Positions 50,123 to 58,890 of a stretch of DNA of 64,000 nucleotides are shown here, one piece after another. Source of the stretch: Andalucia godoyi. Its lineage: Eukaryota > Discoba > Jakobea > Jakobida > Andaluciidae. Made by a program: the position numbers and the translations under genes. Location: assembly GCA_009859145.1 (NCBI GenBank), contig VRVR01000050.1, positions 62,001-126,000 of the forward strand. The letters are read 5' to 3'. How positions within the stretch are numbered: position 1 is the first letter of the stretch; each line of letters opens with the position of its first letter. The notes beneath the pieces are model-generated. The model had not been told where the DNA came from. It worked only from the letters and a program-made list of their open reading frames with translations, and did not search any database.

Positions 50123-51997
50123 ATGGATTTGATTTATTCCGAGTATGGATCTGGGGAGGAGGAAGGTTCTCCTGAGAGTGCACGCTCCGCGACGACGTCC
50201 AAAGAGCTGGCTGTCGTTGAGAACAAAGTTGCGGACCGTCAATCGGGCGTGGTTTCTGCAAGCTCGGATGAAAAGAAGTCGATGTGTGTGTATTCGAGCG
50301 CCGGTGCTTCATCGAGAGACTCGGTTCCAGATGTTGAAAACACAGCAACGATGTACTCGAGTTGCATTGCGAATGTTGTCGTTGACGATCGTTCGTTCAA
50401 TGCGCACATGCGAGCTTTTGAGTCCAGTCGCAAACGATCGACTCTGTTGAATTCTCGACGAAGCATCGAGTCTGCATCTGCCACGAACCCTCGCTCTCAC
50501 ACTCGCTCGGACTTCGAGTCTGACTCTGACTCTGACTCTGACTCTGACTCTGGCTCCGTGTCGTCACCGAGTGTGGCTCGAACCGACGGTCACGGTGATC
50601 GACATAAAGCCAGAAAACAAGGGCAAGGGGAAGGGAAAGGGGAAAGGGAAGTGCACAACAAGGCAAAGAAGAAGAATGTCGACAAGACGGTGCAGTCAGT
50701 GTCGTCCAGGTTGTTTGTTCCGTCGACTCGAGACTATCTTGGAATGTCGTATCTTGTTCCTCCAAGTTCGCTGGTTTCGTCTGCGACTCCTTCCTCGAAA
50801 TGGTGTTTTCTTCCGAAACGACCGCTGCAGTCGCTCGAAGGCCATTCCAGAGGAGTGAATGTGGCGTTGTTCTTTCCTGGTGCCGGTCATCTACTGCTCA
50901 GTGCATCCATGGACAGGTCGGTTCGGCTATGGGACACCCGCGGATTCTTATCTTCGCAGTCGTTCTTTTCGTCTGACAATGCAAATCACCACTGTTTGCG
51001 CTCGTTTCGTGGTCATGGACTTGGCGTCCGAGATGTTTGTTGGATGGGAGCCAACCCGTCCGCTCTGTCTGCACAGGCCGCATCCGCATCCGCATCGGTG
51101 CGCTTTGCTTCGTGCGGATATGATCGCAGAATATGCATTTGGGATCCGGAATCGGGAAGTCTTGTGGATGAAATCGACATGCGCGGCTCGAGAAGGCGCG
51201 CGCATGCGGATTCACAGCCGATCCAGCACCCGAATGCAGCCACAAGCGTGACTGGATTGGAACCGCAGCTGCCCGCTGCTGCGTCTTCGCGAAACTCGTC
51301 GATTCGCCAACATAGAGACACGCCTCTTTGTATGATTTCTCCGTGGTCGGAACCGTCGACCCTGCTGGTAGGTACTATGAATCGAAACATTATACAGTAT
51401 GATCTGCGGATCTCGCCGTCGGATCACGATCGAATGGTCTGCACGTACTCGGAGCATGCGGGGGCGGTGAATTCCATTGCCTTCGCCAACGCTGCACAGA
51501 CAATCTTCGTTTCATGTTCGGACGATAAGCATATCCGAGTATGGGAAAGAGGTGTTCCAACAACGATTCGACATATTGCAGAACCTTGGATGCAGACGAT
51601 GCCGTGTGTCGTTTCTCATCCTCGGAACGAACATCTCTTGGTTCAAAGTGCCGATAACTCAATATACGTACTGGATGTGATGGCGCATCTTGCCTCGGAT
51701 GCCTCCGATGATGCTCTGGGCACACTGTCGGACAAGGTTCGGCTGAACCGAAAGAAGCTGTTTCGAGGACATGATGTATCTGGTTTTGCTTGTCGTCCGT
51801 GTTTTTCGCCTGATGGGCAGTACGTCTGTTCTGGAGATTCACGCGGAGTCCTGACGATCTGGGAATTTTCATCCACTCGCATTGTTGCGAAGTTAAAGGC
51901 TCACGGGAAACCGCTCATGTGCGTAGACTGGAATCCAAGAGCTACCAGCCAGGTGGTGACGGCGGGATGGGATAATTTGATCAAGTACTGGGACTGA
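50123..51997 (+). CDS. CDC40: Pre-mRNA splicing factor PRP17/CDC40 (WD40)
   Basis: PRP17 acts in the nucleus at the second step of splicing. It is 624 aa from ATG 50123 (MDLIYSEYGSGEEEG). The first half is disordered, with a Ser-Asp run (about residues 133-145) and Lys-rich patches. The family linker YLVPPSS...KWCFLPKRPLQSLEGHSRGVN corresponds to the PPEKCYLPKKQ...SGHTKGV block of human CDC40. Seven WD repeats follow (HLLLSASMDRSVRLWD, RFASCGYDRRICIWD, and so on), then AEPWMQTMPCVVSHPRNE, VRLNRKKLFRGHDVSGFAC and the ending TAGWDNLIKYWD, all family hallmarks. It is a single exon. Confidence 0.94.
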   Translation: MDLIYSEYGSGEEEGSPESARSATTSKELAVVENKVADRQSGVVSASSDEKKSMCVYSSAGASSRDSVPDVENTATMYSSCIANVVVDDRSFNAHMRAFESSRKRSTLLNSRRSIESASATNPRSHTRSDFESDSDSDSDSDSGSVSSPSVARTDGHGDRHKARKQGQGEGKGEREVHNKAKKKNVDKTVQSVSSRLFVPSTRDYLGMSYLVPPSSLVSSATPSSKWCFLPKRPLQSLEGHSRGVNVALFFPGAGHLLLSASMDRSVRLWDTRGFLSSQSFFSSDNANHHCLRSFRGHGLGVRDVCWMGANPSALSAQAASASASVRFASCGYDRRICIWDPESGSLVDEIDMRGSRRRAHADSQPIQHPNAATSVTGLEPQLPAAASSRNSSIRQHRDTPLCMISPWSEPSTLLVGTMNRNIIQYDLRISPSDHDRMVCTYSEHAGAVNSIAFANAAQTIFVSCSDDKHIRVWERGVPTTIRHIAEPWMQTMPCVVSHPRNEHLLVQSADNSIYVLDVMAHLASDASDDALGTLSDKVRLNRKKLFRGHDVSGFACRPCFSPDGQYVCSGDSRGVLTIWEFSSTRIVAKLKAHGKPLMCVDWNPRATSQVVTAGWDNLIKYWD

Positions 51998-52464
51998 TAC
52001 CTTAAATTCACACTGATAATTGAGCTTCGATGACAGAGACGGTGATCTGCTTATGCCTTCCTCGCTTTGTGCTTTCAACCTACTCATTCCGACGCACGCT
52101 GACGTACGAAACAAAAATCACCCCAGTTCGAAAGTAGTGCGCCACGGAACAAAGCAGAGAGCTGGTTCGGTCCACTCCATTTATTATAATTTCTTTGAAT
52201 TCTTCTTCTTCTTCTTCTTTTCAAAAGAGTCACAAGCATGCTGTCCGTCTTTGATTTCTCGGGGTGGGGGAAGCAAATACAGCCTTCAGATCCAAAAAGC
52301 TGCAATCCTCAACAGCGATCTCGAAACTTACTGATTCCAAATACGAAAATTGTGCAAAAGCAATAAATTGAGCTGTGCTCGCAGATTATTATTTTTTTTA
52401 ATTGCGAAAACATGAAATCAAAATATGAAGGGGGGGAAAAACAAGCCAGGGCGACAATCCCCCT
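51998..52464. other. Convergent intergenic region, 467 bases
   Basis: It has T-rich, TTC-run and AT-rich sequence with no gene recognised. It holds the 3' ends of PRP17 and the RGG protein. Confidence 0.5.
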
Positions 52465-55400
52465 TCAATCCAGTGGCAGTTCGGGGCCAGAAGGACGACC
52501 GCCGCGCCCTCGACCTCGATCTCGGCCTCGGCCTCGGCCTCGAAGCCCGGCACCTCTTCCACGCTCGGCGCTTCCTACACGAACATCCTCCCCAAGCCCC
52601 GCAGAATCTGCTGCTGCAACATCAGAAGCCGGTTGCCTGTTGCTTCGAAGATCCTGTGCAGACGAAAGGTTTCGTGACTTCTGACGATTCTCGGGCTTTG
52701 AGGTCTCCTGCGTCACCGGACCAGTATTCAATGGCAAGGGCACTGGGGCTATGTCCAGAGGAGCTGCACTCACAGTGGGAGTGTCCGCCTTGCGATTCTC
52801 ATTTCCTCCACGACGATGAGTCTGGCCCGGCTTCGATGCCTTCTGGCGCGGGAGTCTCGGAGCACCACCATCTACTTCAGGAGCTGGAACTGGAACAACA
52901 ACAACATCGGGGCCATTGGATCGGTTGGTTGCGGAAAACTTCTTCTGCTTCGGCTCACGATGCTTCGTAGTTCTGTCTATTTGCATCGTGTTGCGACTTG
53001 GCTTGCTCTCATTCACGGAGGTCGCTGTTGCTGCTGAACCCTCGTTTCCGGAGTCAGGAGAAGGTTCAGAAGGCAAACTACCAGGTATAACGGGCGGCGC
53101 TTGTGAAGCATCTCCTTTCCTTCCACGCTCGCCCGCTCTGTGCGATCTTGGATTATCGCTCGACGTTTCTGCTTTGCGTGAATTCCCACTCTGACGAGGC
53201 TTTTGCCGATGTTCGGAAGGCGGCTTGCTCAATGTCGCAGAGTGTGCCACAGGTAGATCCGTGTTTCCAGGGACGGTCATTCCCATGGGAACCGGAGTAG
53301 GATTCAACGGAGGAGGAATTGAGATGGCAGGCGGGCTACTAGATACATCAGATTTTGCACCAGCAGAGGAGCTGCTTTGATCCTTTGGATAGCGGGCTGA
53401 GCCTTCATGACGAGATCTTCCGCTGGAAGGACGGTCCATCCGACGGGGCTCAGTGGTGTCCGTAGTCGAAGATGGTGCGTCAGCCGCATGGTTCTCCAGC
53501 TGCTGCTTGCCACTCCAATAGGGTCGACTATCATTGGGTGGAACATTCTCACGAACCTGCTGACGGCGTGATGGATGAGGAAGCGGGGCGGTTCCCGGGT
53601 GCTCAGTTACATCATTCTGCTGGCCATGTTCAGAACGACCTCCAAATCGGTTGCTGTGCTTGCCTTGTCTTGAGGATGGGCCAGAGGCCTTGGACTGATC
53701 TGCAGTTCGAGAGTACTCTTTGGAAGCGCCCGCAAAATTCGGATGCTGCGAGGTGCCGAGGCTATTCTTTTGGGACGCGGATACCGAGGATACGGCAGAC
53801 GTGGAACCTGCAGCAGTTGCTGTTCCAGAAACCCCAGACACAGGAACAGTGGAAACTGGAGATGAAGACGCTGTTGCTTGCGGAACAGGCGCCGATGTCG
53901 TTGTGCCGCTGGCTGATGGATAGGAAGACTGGCTGAACAGCATCGAAAAGCTCAAGTCCTGCATGAAAAACTTGTTTGGGAAAGCGGATGAAAACAGCGC
54001 TGTATTTGCAGAGGAGTCCGCTTTCGGGTCTGCCTGCGGTACTGATCTCCCGAATGAAATTTCCGACCGCAGAGCTTCCTCTTCCTTATCTGACAGCAGC
54101 GAGGACAAACTGTGATGAGAAAACAAAACTGCACTGTCATCCGATTCGGAATAGTCATAATCATTGTGAATGGGCTTGCGCACTCGAGGATCTGCAGACT
54201 TGGGGCCACCTCGTTCATGAACCAAATGCGAAGAAGCCATAGAGGCGTGACCAGAACGAGGCGCGCTTGCAACATTCATGCTGTTCGCACTCTGTTGAGA
54301 AGCAATCCTTTCCTCTTCTCGAAGGTGTGGATATGCCGAACTGTGATAATGCTGTGAAGACGTTGCAATAGGCCTGTATGCAGAATGGGATCCGTGATGC
54401 AGAACCGCCGGCTGTGGGTGTCCCTGCGGCTGACGCTGCTGCTGTTGGTGCTGTGCACCATACTCGTGAACGCCTTGCATCGGCGCATTCATGTGCGAAT
54501 GGTGCTGCTGCGAGTGATGGTACGCAGACGGTTGAAAGTTTGCATGCCGAACCTGGGAATCATATGGATACATCGAATGACCATGATTCACAGTGTCAAG
54601 TGAATGTGAACTTGCAAACTGCTCCGGGCGCTGCAGATGTTGCTGCTGTGACTGCGCTTGTGCTTGTCGCTGCTGTTGCTCTTGATGCTCTTGCTGTGGC
54701 TGTGGCTGTGGCTGTGGCTGTTGGTGCTGGTGCTGGTGCTGCGCAACAGGTTGAATGTGGTGAAAAGATGAAGCAACAGGAGGATGCTGCTGTTGATGCG
54801 CGTGCACGGGTTGATGAGAATGGCTATGTCCACTGCTATGGCTCTGATTCTGTACAAGTGCCTGTGCCCTCCAAGAGGATACGCCTGTACCAGATGCGGA
54901 AAACGGGTGATATCCTTGATGTGGCTTCCAAGCATCATGTTGGTGTACCCGCCCATCTTCGTGGTACTGTGAATGTTCCGAAGACGACGTTCTACGGGAA
55001 GAAGCTGGTGCTGGTGGTGCAACAGCCGGATGCGGAGCCGCAGCGCGCTCTGCACTGGCAACTCTAGAAGACAGTTGCTGTGGATGTGAGTGACTGCCGA
55101 TCGCAGCATCTTGCACTGCAGACTCCGCAATGGAATGAACGGACGATGGCGGCGGCTGTGGAGGCTGCGGCTGTGTTTGCGGCCTCTTCAAAATAGTAAT
55201 CTTTGCGGTCGGTTGGAACACACCTGCTCCATTTCCGCCGCCTCCAGCACTTCCTGATTGCATAAACAATTCTGATACTCCTGGACCCGACCCGACACCC
55301 GGAGCTGCATTTCCTCCAACGTCAAAGCGAGATTGCCACGCGTTGGAGGATGGCTTCTGCTGCTGCTGCTGCCGCTGCCCTGAATTATCGAATTCGCTCG

Positions 55401-56373
55401 CAGTTGCATCATCGTTCAAAACAACTTGTGGCGAATGGTGCTCTGACGGAGCTTGAGGCTCTTCAGGCGATGCAAATCCCCACGAATCCGAGTCTGCCTC
55501 CAGCGCCAACAGCGATTTCATGCCGGCTTCGATCAACGCTTTATCGTCCTTTTCAAACACGTCCTTTGTCGCTCCAGAGGACGATGATGAGGAGGAGGAG
55601 GAGGAGGGGTAGGAAGTACCACCAGGTGGGCGGTAGACAGAAGTTGAAGAAGACGATGACAGGACAGCAGACGACGATATCACAGACGACGAGACTCGCG
55701 ATGAAGAAGAGAATGACGATGAACTCACCGCAGCTGGCTTCATTGCGACTTTGGCTACAACATCCACTGCGCGAAGCCCTGAAGACCATGCATTTCCACT
55801 GTGTGAAGCCAAAGCACCCGAGGGTGGATTCTGGCTGCTCGATTGACTTGAAACAGAACTGGCAGATAACGGCAATGTTGATGCTGACATTGGTCCTGAC
55901 GACGGCGCTGACGATGATGAAGCAGGAGAAAGAGAGTTCGTGACCGGCAAGGAATCCTTACTCGGCAGCGGTACGAAACTATTCGGATACAAAGATGAAG
56001 AATGCGAAGATGAAAAGGGCCGTCGGTTCGCTTGGTATGAATTCGCGAAAGCAGAAGGCGCCTGTGAATGGTTCGGATAATTCAGTGAAGACGTCGGTAG
56101 TGCAGAAGAAGTGTTTGCCGACATGGATCCGGCGAAGCCACCCGAAGACGACGCACTAGGACCCGCGCCAGTTGTTGCCACACCAGCAACAGCAGTACCA
56201 GCAGCAGTCGGCGTAGCAGACGATGATAAAGAGGAGGAGGAAGAGGAAGAAGATGAAGAAGAAGAGGAGGAGGAGGAGGAGGAGGAGGAGGAGGAGATTG
56301 GCTTCGTTGGTGGAATAGAAACTAGAGGAGGAGCCGTGACTGTGGGCATCCTATCCCGCCGTGTGCCTCTCAT
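52465..56373 (-). CDS. Giant disordered RGG-type protein, unknown
   Basis: The protein is 1302 aa from ATG 56373 (MRGTRRDRMPTVTAPPL). An acceptor-like TTACAG lies 5' in frame, so a leader exon is possible. There is no globular domain for most of its length: poly-Ser (about residues 25-50), Ser/Pro stretches, a Gln/His region (residues 480-690; HQHQHQQPQPQPQPQQEHQ), then a more acidic stretch (DYDYSESDDSAVLFSHHSLS, about 760) and Ser/Pro again. The tail holds an RGG/RG box (GRGAGLRGRGRGRDRGRGRGG). Such a layout is common in RNA-binding, granule-forming proteins. RNA binding is inferred from the RGG box only. No family was recognised. Confidence 0.6.
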   Translation of the reverse strand: MRGTRRDRMPTVTAPPLVSIPPTKPISSSSSSSSSSSSSSSSSSSSSSLSSSATPTAAGTAVAGVATTGAGPSASSSGGFAGSMSANTSSALPTSSLNYPNHSQAPSAFANSYQANRRPFSSSHSSSLYPNSFVPLPSKDSLPVTNSLSPASSSSAPSSGPMSASTLPLSASSVSSQSSSQNPPSGALASHSGNAWSSGLRAVDVVAKVAMKPAAVSSSSFSSSSRVSSSVISSSAVLSSSSSTSVYRPPGGTSYPSSSSSSSSSSGATKDVFEKDDKALIEAGMKSLLALEADSDSWGFASPEEPQAPSEHHSPQVVLNDDATASEFDNSGQRQQQQQKPSSNAWQSRFDVGGNAAPGVGSGPGVSELFMQSGSAGGGGNGAGVFQPTAKITILKRPQTQPQPPQPPPSSVHSIAESAVQDAAIGSHSHPQQLSSRVASAERAAAPHPAVAPPAPASSRRTSSSEHSQYHEDGRVHQHDAWKPHQGYHPFSASGTGVSSWRAQALVQNQSHSSGHSHSHQPVHAHQQQHPPVASSFHHIQPVAQHQHQHQQPQPQPQPQQEHQEQQQRQAQAQSQQQHLQRPEQFASSHSLDTVNHGHSMYPYDSQVRHANFQPSAYHHSQQHHSHMNAPMQGVHEYGAQHQQQQRQPQGHPQPAVLHHGSHSAYRPIATSSQHYHSSAYPHLREEERIASQQSANSMNVASAPRSGHASMASSHLVHERGGPKSADPRVRKPIHNDYDYSESDDSAVLFSHHSLSSLLSDKEEEALRSEISFGRSVPQADPKADSSANTALFSSAFPNKFFMQDLSFSMLFSQSSYPSASGTTTSAPVPQATASSSPVSTVPVSGVSGTATAAGSTSAVSSVSASQKNSLGTSQHPNFAGASKEYSRTADQSKASGPSSRQGKHSNRFGGRSEHGQQNDVTEHPGTAPLPHPSRRQQVRENVPPNDSRPYWSGKQQLENHAADAPSSTTDTTEPRRMDRPSSGRSRHEGSARYPKDQSSSSAGAKSDVSSSPPAISIPPPLNPTPVPMGMTVPGNTDLPVAHSATLSKPPSEHRQKPRQSGNSRKAETSSDNPRSHRAGERGRKGDASQAPPVIPGSLPSEPSPDSGNEGSAATATSVNESKPSRNTMQIDRTTKHREPKQKKFSATNRSNGPDVVVVPVPAPEVDGGAPRLPRQKASKPGQTHRRGGNENRKADTPTVSAAPLDIAPVPLPLNTGPVTQETSKPENRQKSRNLSSAQDLRSNRQPASDVAAADSAGLGEDVRVGSAERGRGAGLRGRGRGRDRGRGRGGRPSGPELPLD

Positions 56374-56544
56374 TTCCAATTTGCTGCTCGTTGAAGAAGA
56401 CTGTAAGAAGAAGAAGAATGAATGAATGAATGAATGAAAGACGCAAACAAGCGGGCCACTAAAAAGGGAAGCAAAGAGTGGATAAACCAAACAACAAAGC
56501 CAAATCAAGCCAGGTCAAGACTTCCAAAAAGCACCGAACAGAAG

Positions 56545-56632
56545 AGAAATGGAGAAGAGAAGAGAAATGGAGAAGAGAAGAGAAGAGAAGAGAAGAGAAG
56601 AGAAAAGGAGAAGAGAAGAGAAGGGAAACAGA
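56545..56632 (+). repeat. Purine-rich (GAGAA/GAAGA) minisatellite
   Basis: AGAAGAGAAATGG units pass into AGAAG units over about 85 bases, in the divergent promoter region between the RGG gene and AP180. Confidence 0.85.
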
Positions 56633-56745
56633 GAGCACACTGCATGCCCATGGCACCAATTCCGTACGACGGTTTGCAGGCTAACGCTGTCCTTTTCTTT
56701 TTTTTTGGCGTCAATTGAAGCAGGATGTACACAATTGGATCGAGG

Positions 56746-56755
56746 TTTAGGGTTT
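56746..56755. promoter_or_regulatory. Telo-box-like TTTAGGGTTT upstream of AP180
   Basis: The reverse complement is AAACCCTAAA, a full telo-box. It lies about 245 bases before the AP180 start and matches the words near the ribosomal protein genes. The rest of 56374-56998 is repeat and T-rich. Confidence 0.45.
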
Positions 56756-56998
56756 CATCTGGAAAAGAAAAAGGGGGAGAATGGGCAACGCATCTCCGAG
56801 TAGAAAAGCCCCCAAAAAACTCGACTTTCGTCTTTGAAAAGATGAGAGTTTTTTACTGTTTGTCGAACTTCTCTTCTTTCATTTCTCTTTTAGTTTTTTG
56901 GTTTTTGGTTTTTGTTTTTTTTTTCCCCCCTTCTCTCCCCTCCTTTCTTCTTCTTTACGTTTCTTTTAATTTCGGAGAGAGAGAGAGAGAGAGAGAGA

Positions 56999-58795
56999 AT
57001 GGACAAGGTTCGAGAGAAAGTAAAGACGCTTGCTGTATACGATGACTTGAAGAATGCGGTTGTGAAGGCTACGAATCATGATGAAGTTGCGCCAAAGGAA
57101 AAGCACGTCCAAACGCTGCTGTCTGTTTCGCAGGGACAACATTCGGACATTGGATCGGTTGCGGACTTGCATCGAATGCTCATGAAGCGGATGCACACGG
57201 AAGAGTCGTGGGTTGTGATTCTAAAGTCTCTTGTGGTGTTTCATCGACTGTTGCTTGAAGGAGGTGGGGGATTCTTAGATCGTGCATTGTCTGAAGTTGG
57301 TTCATTGCGCGACGTTCGACGCTTCCAGGATGAAAAGTGCGAGCAAAAAGAGCTGGTGATGTTCATTCGGACCTATGCTTCTTTTCTTGCAGCGCATCTT
57401 GAGACGTTGCAAGAATCAGGTGGGTTTTACTACCACCGAGAAGGTGCTATGCCGTCGCAACTGCGCCTGCTTCCAGTCACGGACTGTGTCAAGGCAGTCG
57501 ATGCTATGCTTAAGGAGCTCAAGGCGCTTACAGAACTTAATACGACGTACACGGTCGTGTCGCACGAAATTGCACAGGCTGGAATCCGGGTTGCGCTGCG
57601 GGACTCCTTCCTGTTGTTCCGAGTCGTGAATGACGGAATCTTGCATCTGCTCGACATTTACTTTGAAACTCCCGTTGACAAGGCGAAGAGGATTTATGCT
57701 GTTATTCTGGCCTTTGCAAAGCAGTGCGATGACCTGGCTGCATTTTATGATCGAATCCGTGCCACCTTTGCATTCTCTGGGATTGAACTCCCGAATATTA
57801 ATCCAATCCCTGCAAAGGTCTTCCCATCGCTTGCGGAATACGTCGGTGAATCATACACTGGTGGGCTCAAGGGAGGCCCTTCGTATTCCCACAACGACGA
57901 AGACATTCCTGTTGCAAAACTGTCGGATTTGCTCAAGGGCGAGTCGTCAGCGGCATACAGCACTCCACCGAAGTCGTCCCCGGCAGTAAGTGTAATGGCA
58001 TCGTCGTCTGGAACAAAGAAAACGCCGACTGCGTCTCCAGCAACCTCCGCAGCGTTGGGATCAGGATCCGCGAAGAAGGCTGGACAGTCCTCAAAGCAAG
58101 TTTCGTCGTCGGATGCTGACGACTTGATTTCGTTTGGAGGAAAATCGGCTAACAGCGACGATTTGCTCGTGGGAGGCGGACACCAAAACGGAGGCTTTGG
58201 ATTTGGAGGACAGGCATTTGGTGGACAGCAGCAAGGTTTCCAGCAGCAACAACCACAGCAACGAAGTGGCGGAGATCCCTTTGAGTTTTCTGCTTCTTCT
58301 TCTTCTGGTGGAAACAAGTCTTTGTCGGCAAATGAACTTTTTGCACCTGCGTCGTCTTCACAGCCCATGCAACCACAACAGATGCAGCAGCAACCACAGA
58401 TGGGTATGGGTATGGGAATGGGAATGAATCCACAAATGGGAATGAATCCACAAATGGGAATGATGATGATGCGTCCAGGTATGGTAATGACTCCAATGGG
58501 CATGGCTCCTATGGGAATGAACCCTGCAATGGGAATGAATCCGGGAATGGGAATGAACCCTCAAATGGGAATGAATCCGGGAATGGGCATGCATCCGGGA
58601 ATGGGAATGAACCCTCAAATGGGAATGAATCCGGGAATGGGCATGCATCCGGGAATGGGCATGATGCGACCTACTCCTGCGGCAGCTGCTTCACCTGGAG
58701 TCCTGCAACCCACTCCCACGCCCAATAGAAATCCGCAGCCGACGTCAAATACCCCACAGAAGCAAGCGGATCCGTTTGATAAATTGTTCCAGTGA
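56999..58795 (+). CDS. AP180/CALM clathrin assembly protein (ANTH domain)
   Basis: It binds PtdIns(4,5)P2 and clathrin/AP2 during endocytosis. It is 598 aa from ATG 56999 (MDKVREKVKTLAVYDDLK); the in-frame upstream stretch has no ATG. The ANTH domain spans residues 5-285, with the lipid-binding motif KATNHDEVAPKEKH (K-x9-K-x-KH) and HTEESWVVILKSLVVFHRLL. A flexible tail follows with Ser/Pro sequence, a possible clathrin box (DDLISFGG), DPF motifs (GGDPFEF, ADPFDKLF) for AP2 binding, and a Met-Gly-Asn-Pro repeat (about residues 470-555). There is no NPF motif. PICALM-like proteins of plants and animals share this layout. Confidence 0.93.
   Translation: MDKVREKVKTLAVYDDLKNAVVKATNHDEVAPKEKHVQTLLSVSQGQHSDIGSVADLHRMLMKRMHTEESWVVILKSLVVFHRLLLEGGGGFLDRALSEVGSLRDVRRFQDEKCEQKELVMFIRTYASFLAAHLETLQESGGFYYHREGAMPSQLRLLPVTDCVKAVDAMLKELKALTELNTTYTVVSHEIAQAGIRVALRDSFLLFRVVNDGILHLLDIYFETPVDKAKRIYAVILAFAKQCDDLAAFYDRIRATFAFSGIELPNINPIPAKVFPSLAEYVGESYTGGLKGGPSYSHNDEDIPVAKLSDLLKGESSAAYSTPPKSSPAVSVMASSSGTKKTPTASPATSAALGSGSAKKAGQSSKQVSSSDADDLISFGGKSANSDDLLVGGGHQNGGFGFGGQAFGGQQQGFQQQQPQQRSGGDPFEFSASSSSGGNKSLSANELFAPASSSQPMQPQQMQQQPQMGMGMGMGMNPQMGMNPQMGMMMMRPGMVMTPMGMAPMGMNPAMGMNPGMGMNPQMGMNPGMGMHPGMGMNPQMGMNPGMGMHPGMGMMRPTPAAAASPGVLQPTPTPNRNPQPTSNTPQKQADPFDKLFQ
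58400..58665 (+). repeat. Repeat encoding Met-Gly-Met-Asn-Pro units
   Basis: Imperfect tandem units of ATGGGAATGAATCC(A/G) type encode MGMNPQMGMNPGMGM and variants with HPGM. The copies share long identical stretches, suggesting recent duplication and possible length variation. Confidence 0.85.
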
Positions 58796-58890
58796 ACCGG
58801 TTCTTTGGAACGAAATAAATACGACATTGAAGTTTCAAGTTATGCGTTCAAACATCCGTTTTTGTTTTTGTTTGTTTTTATTTTGTCTTA

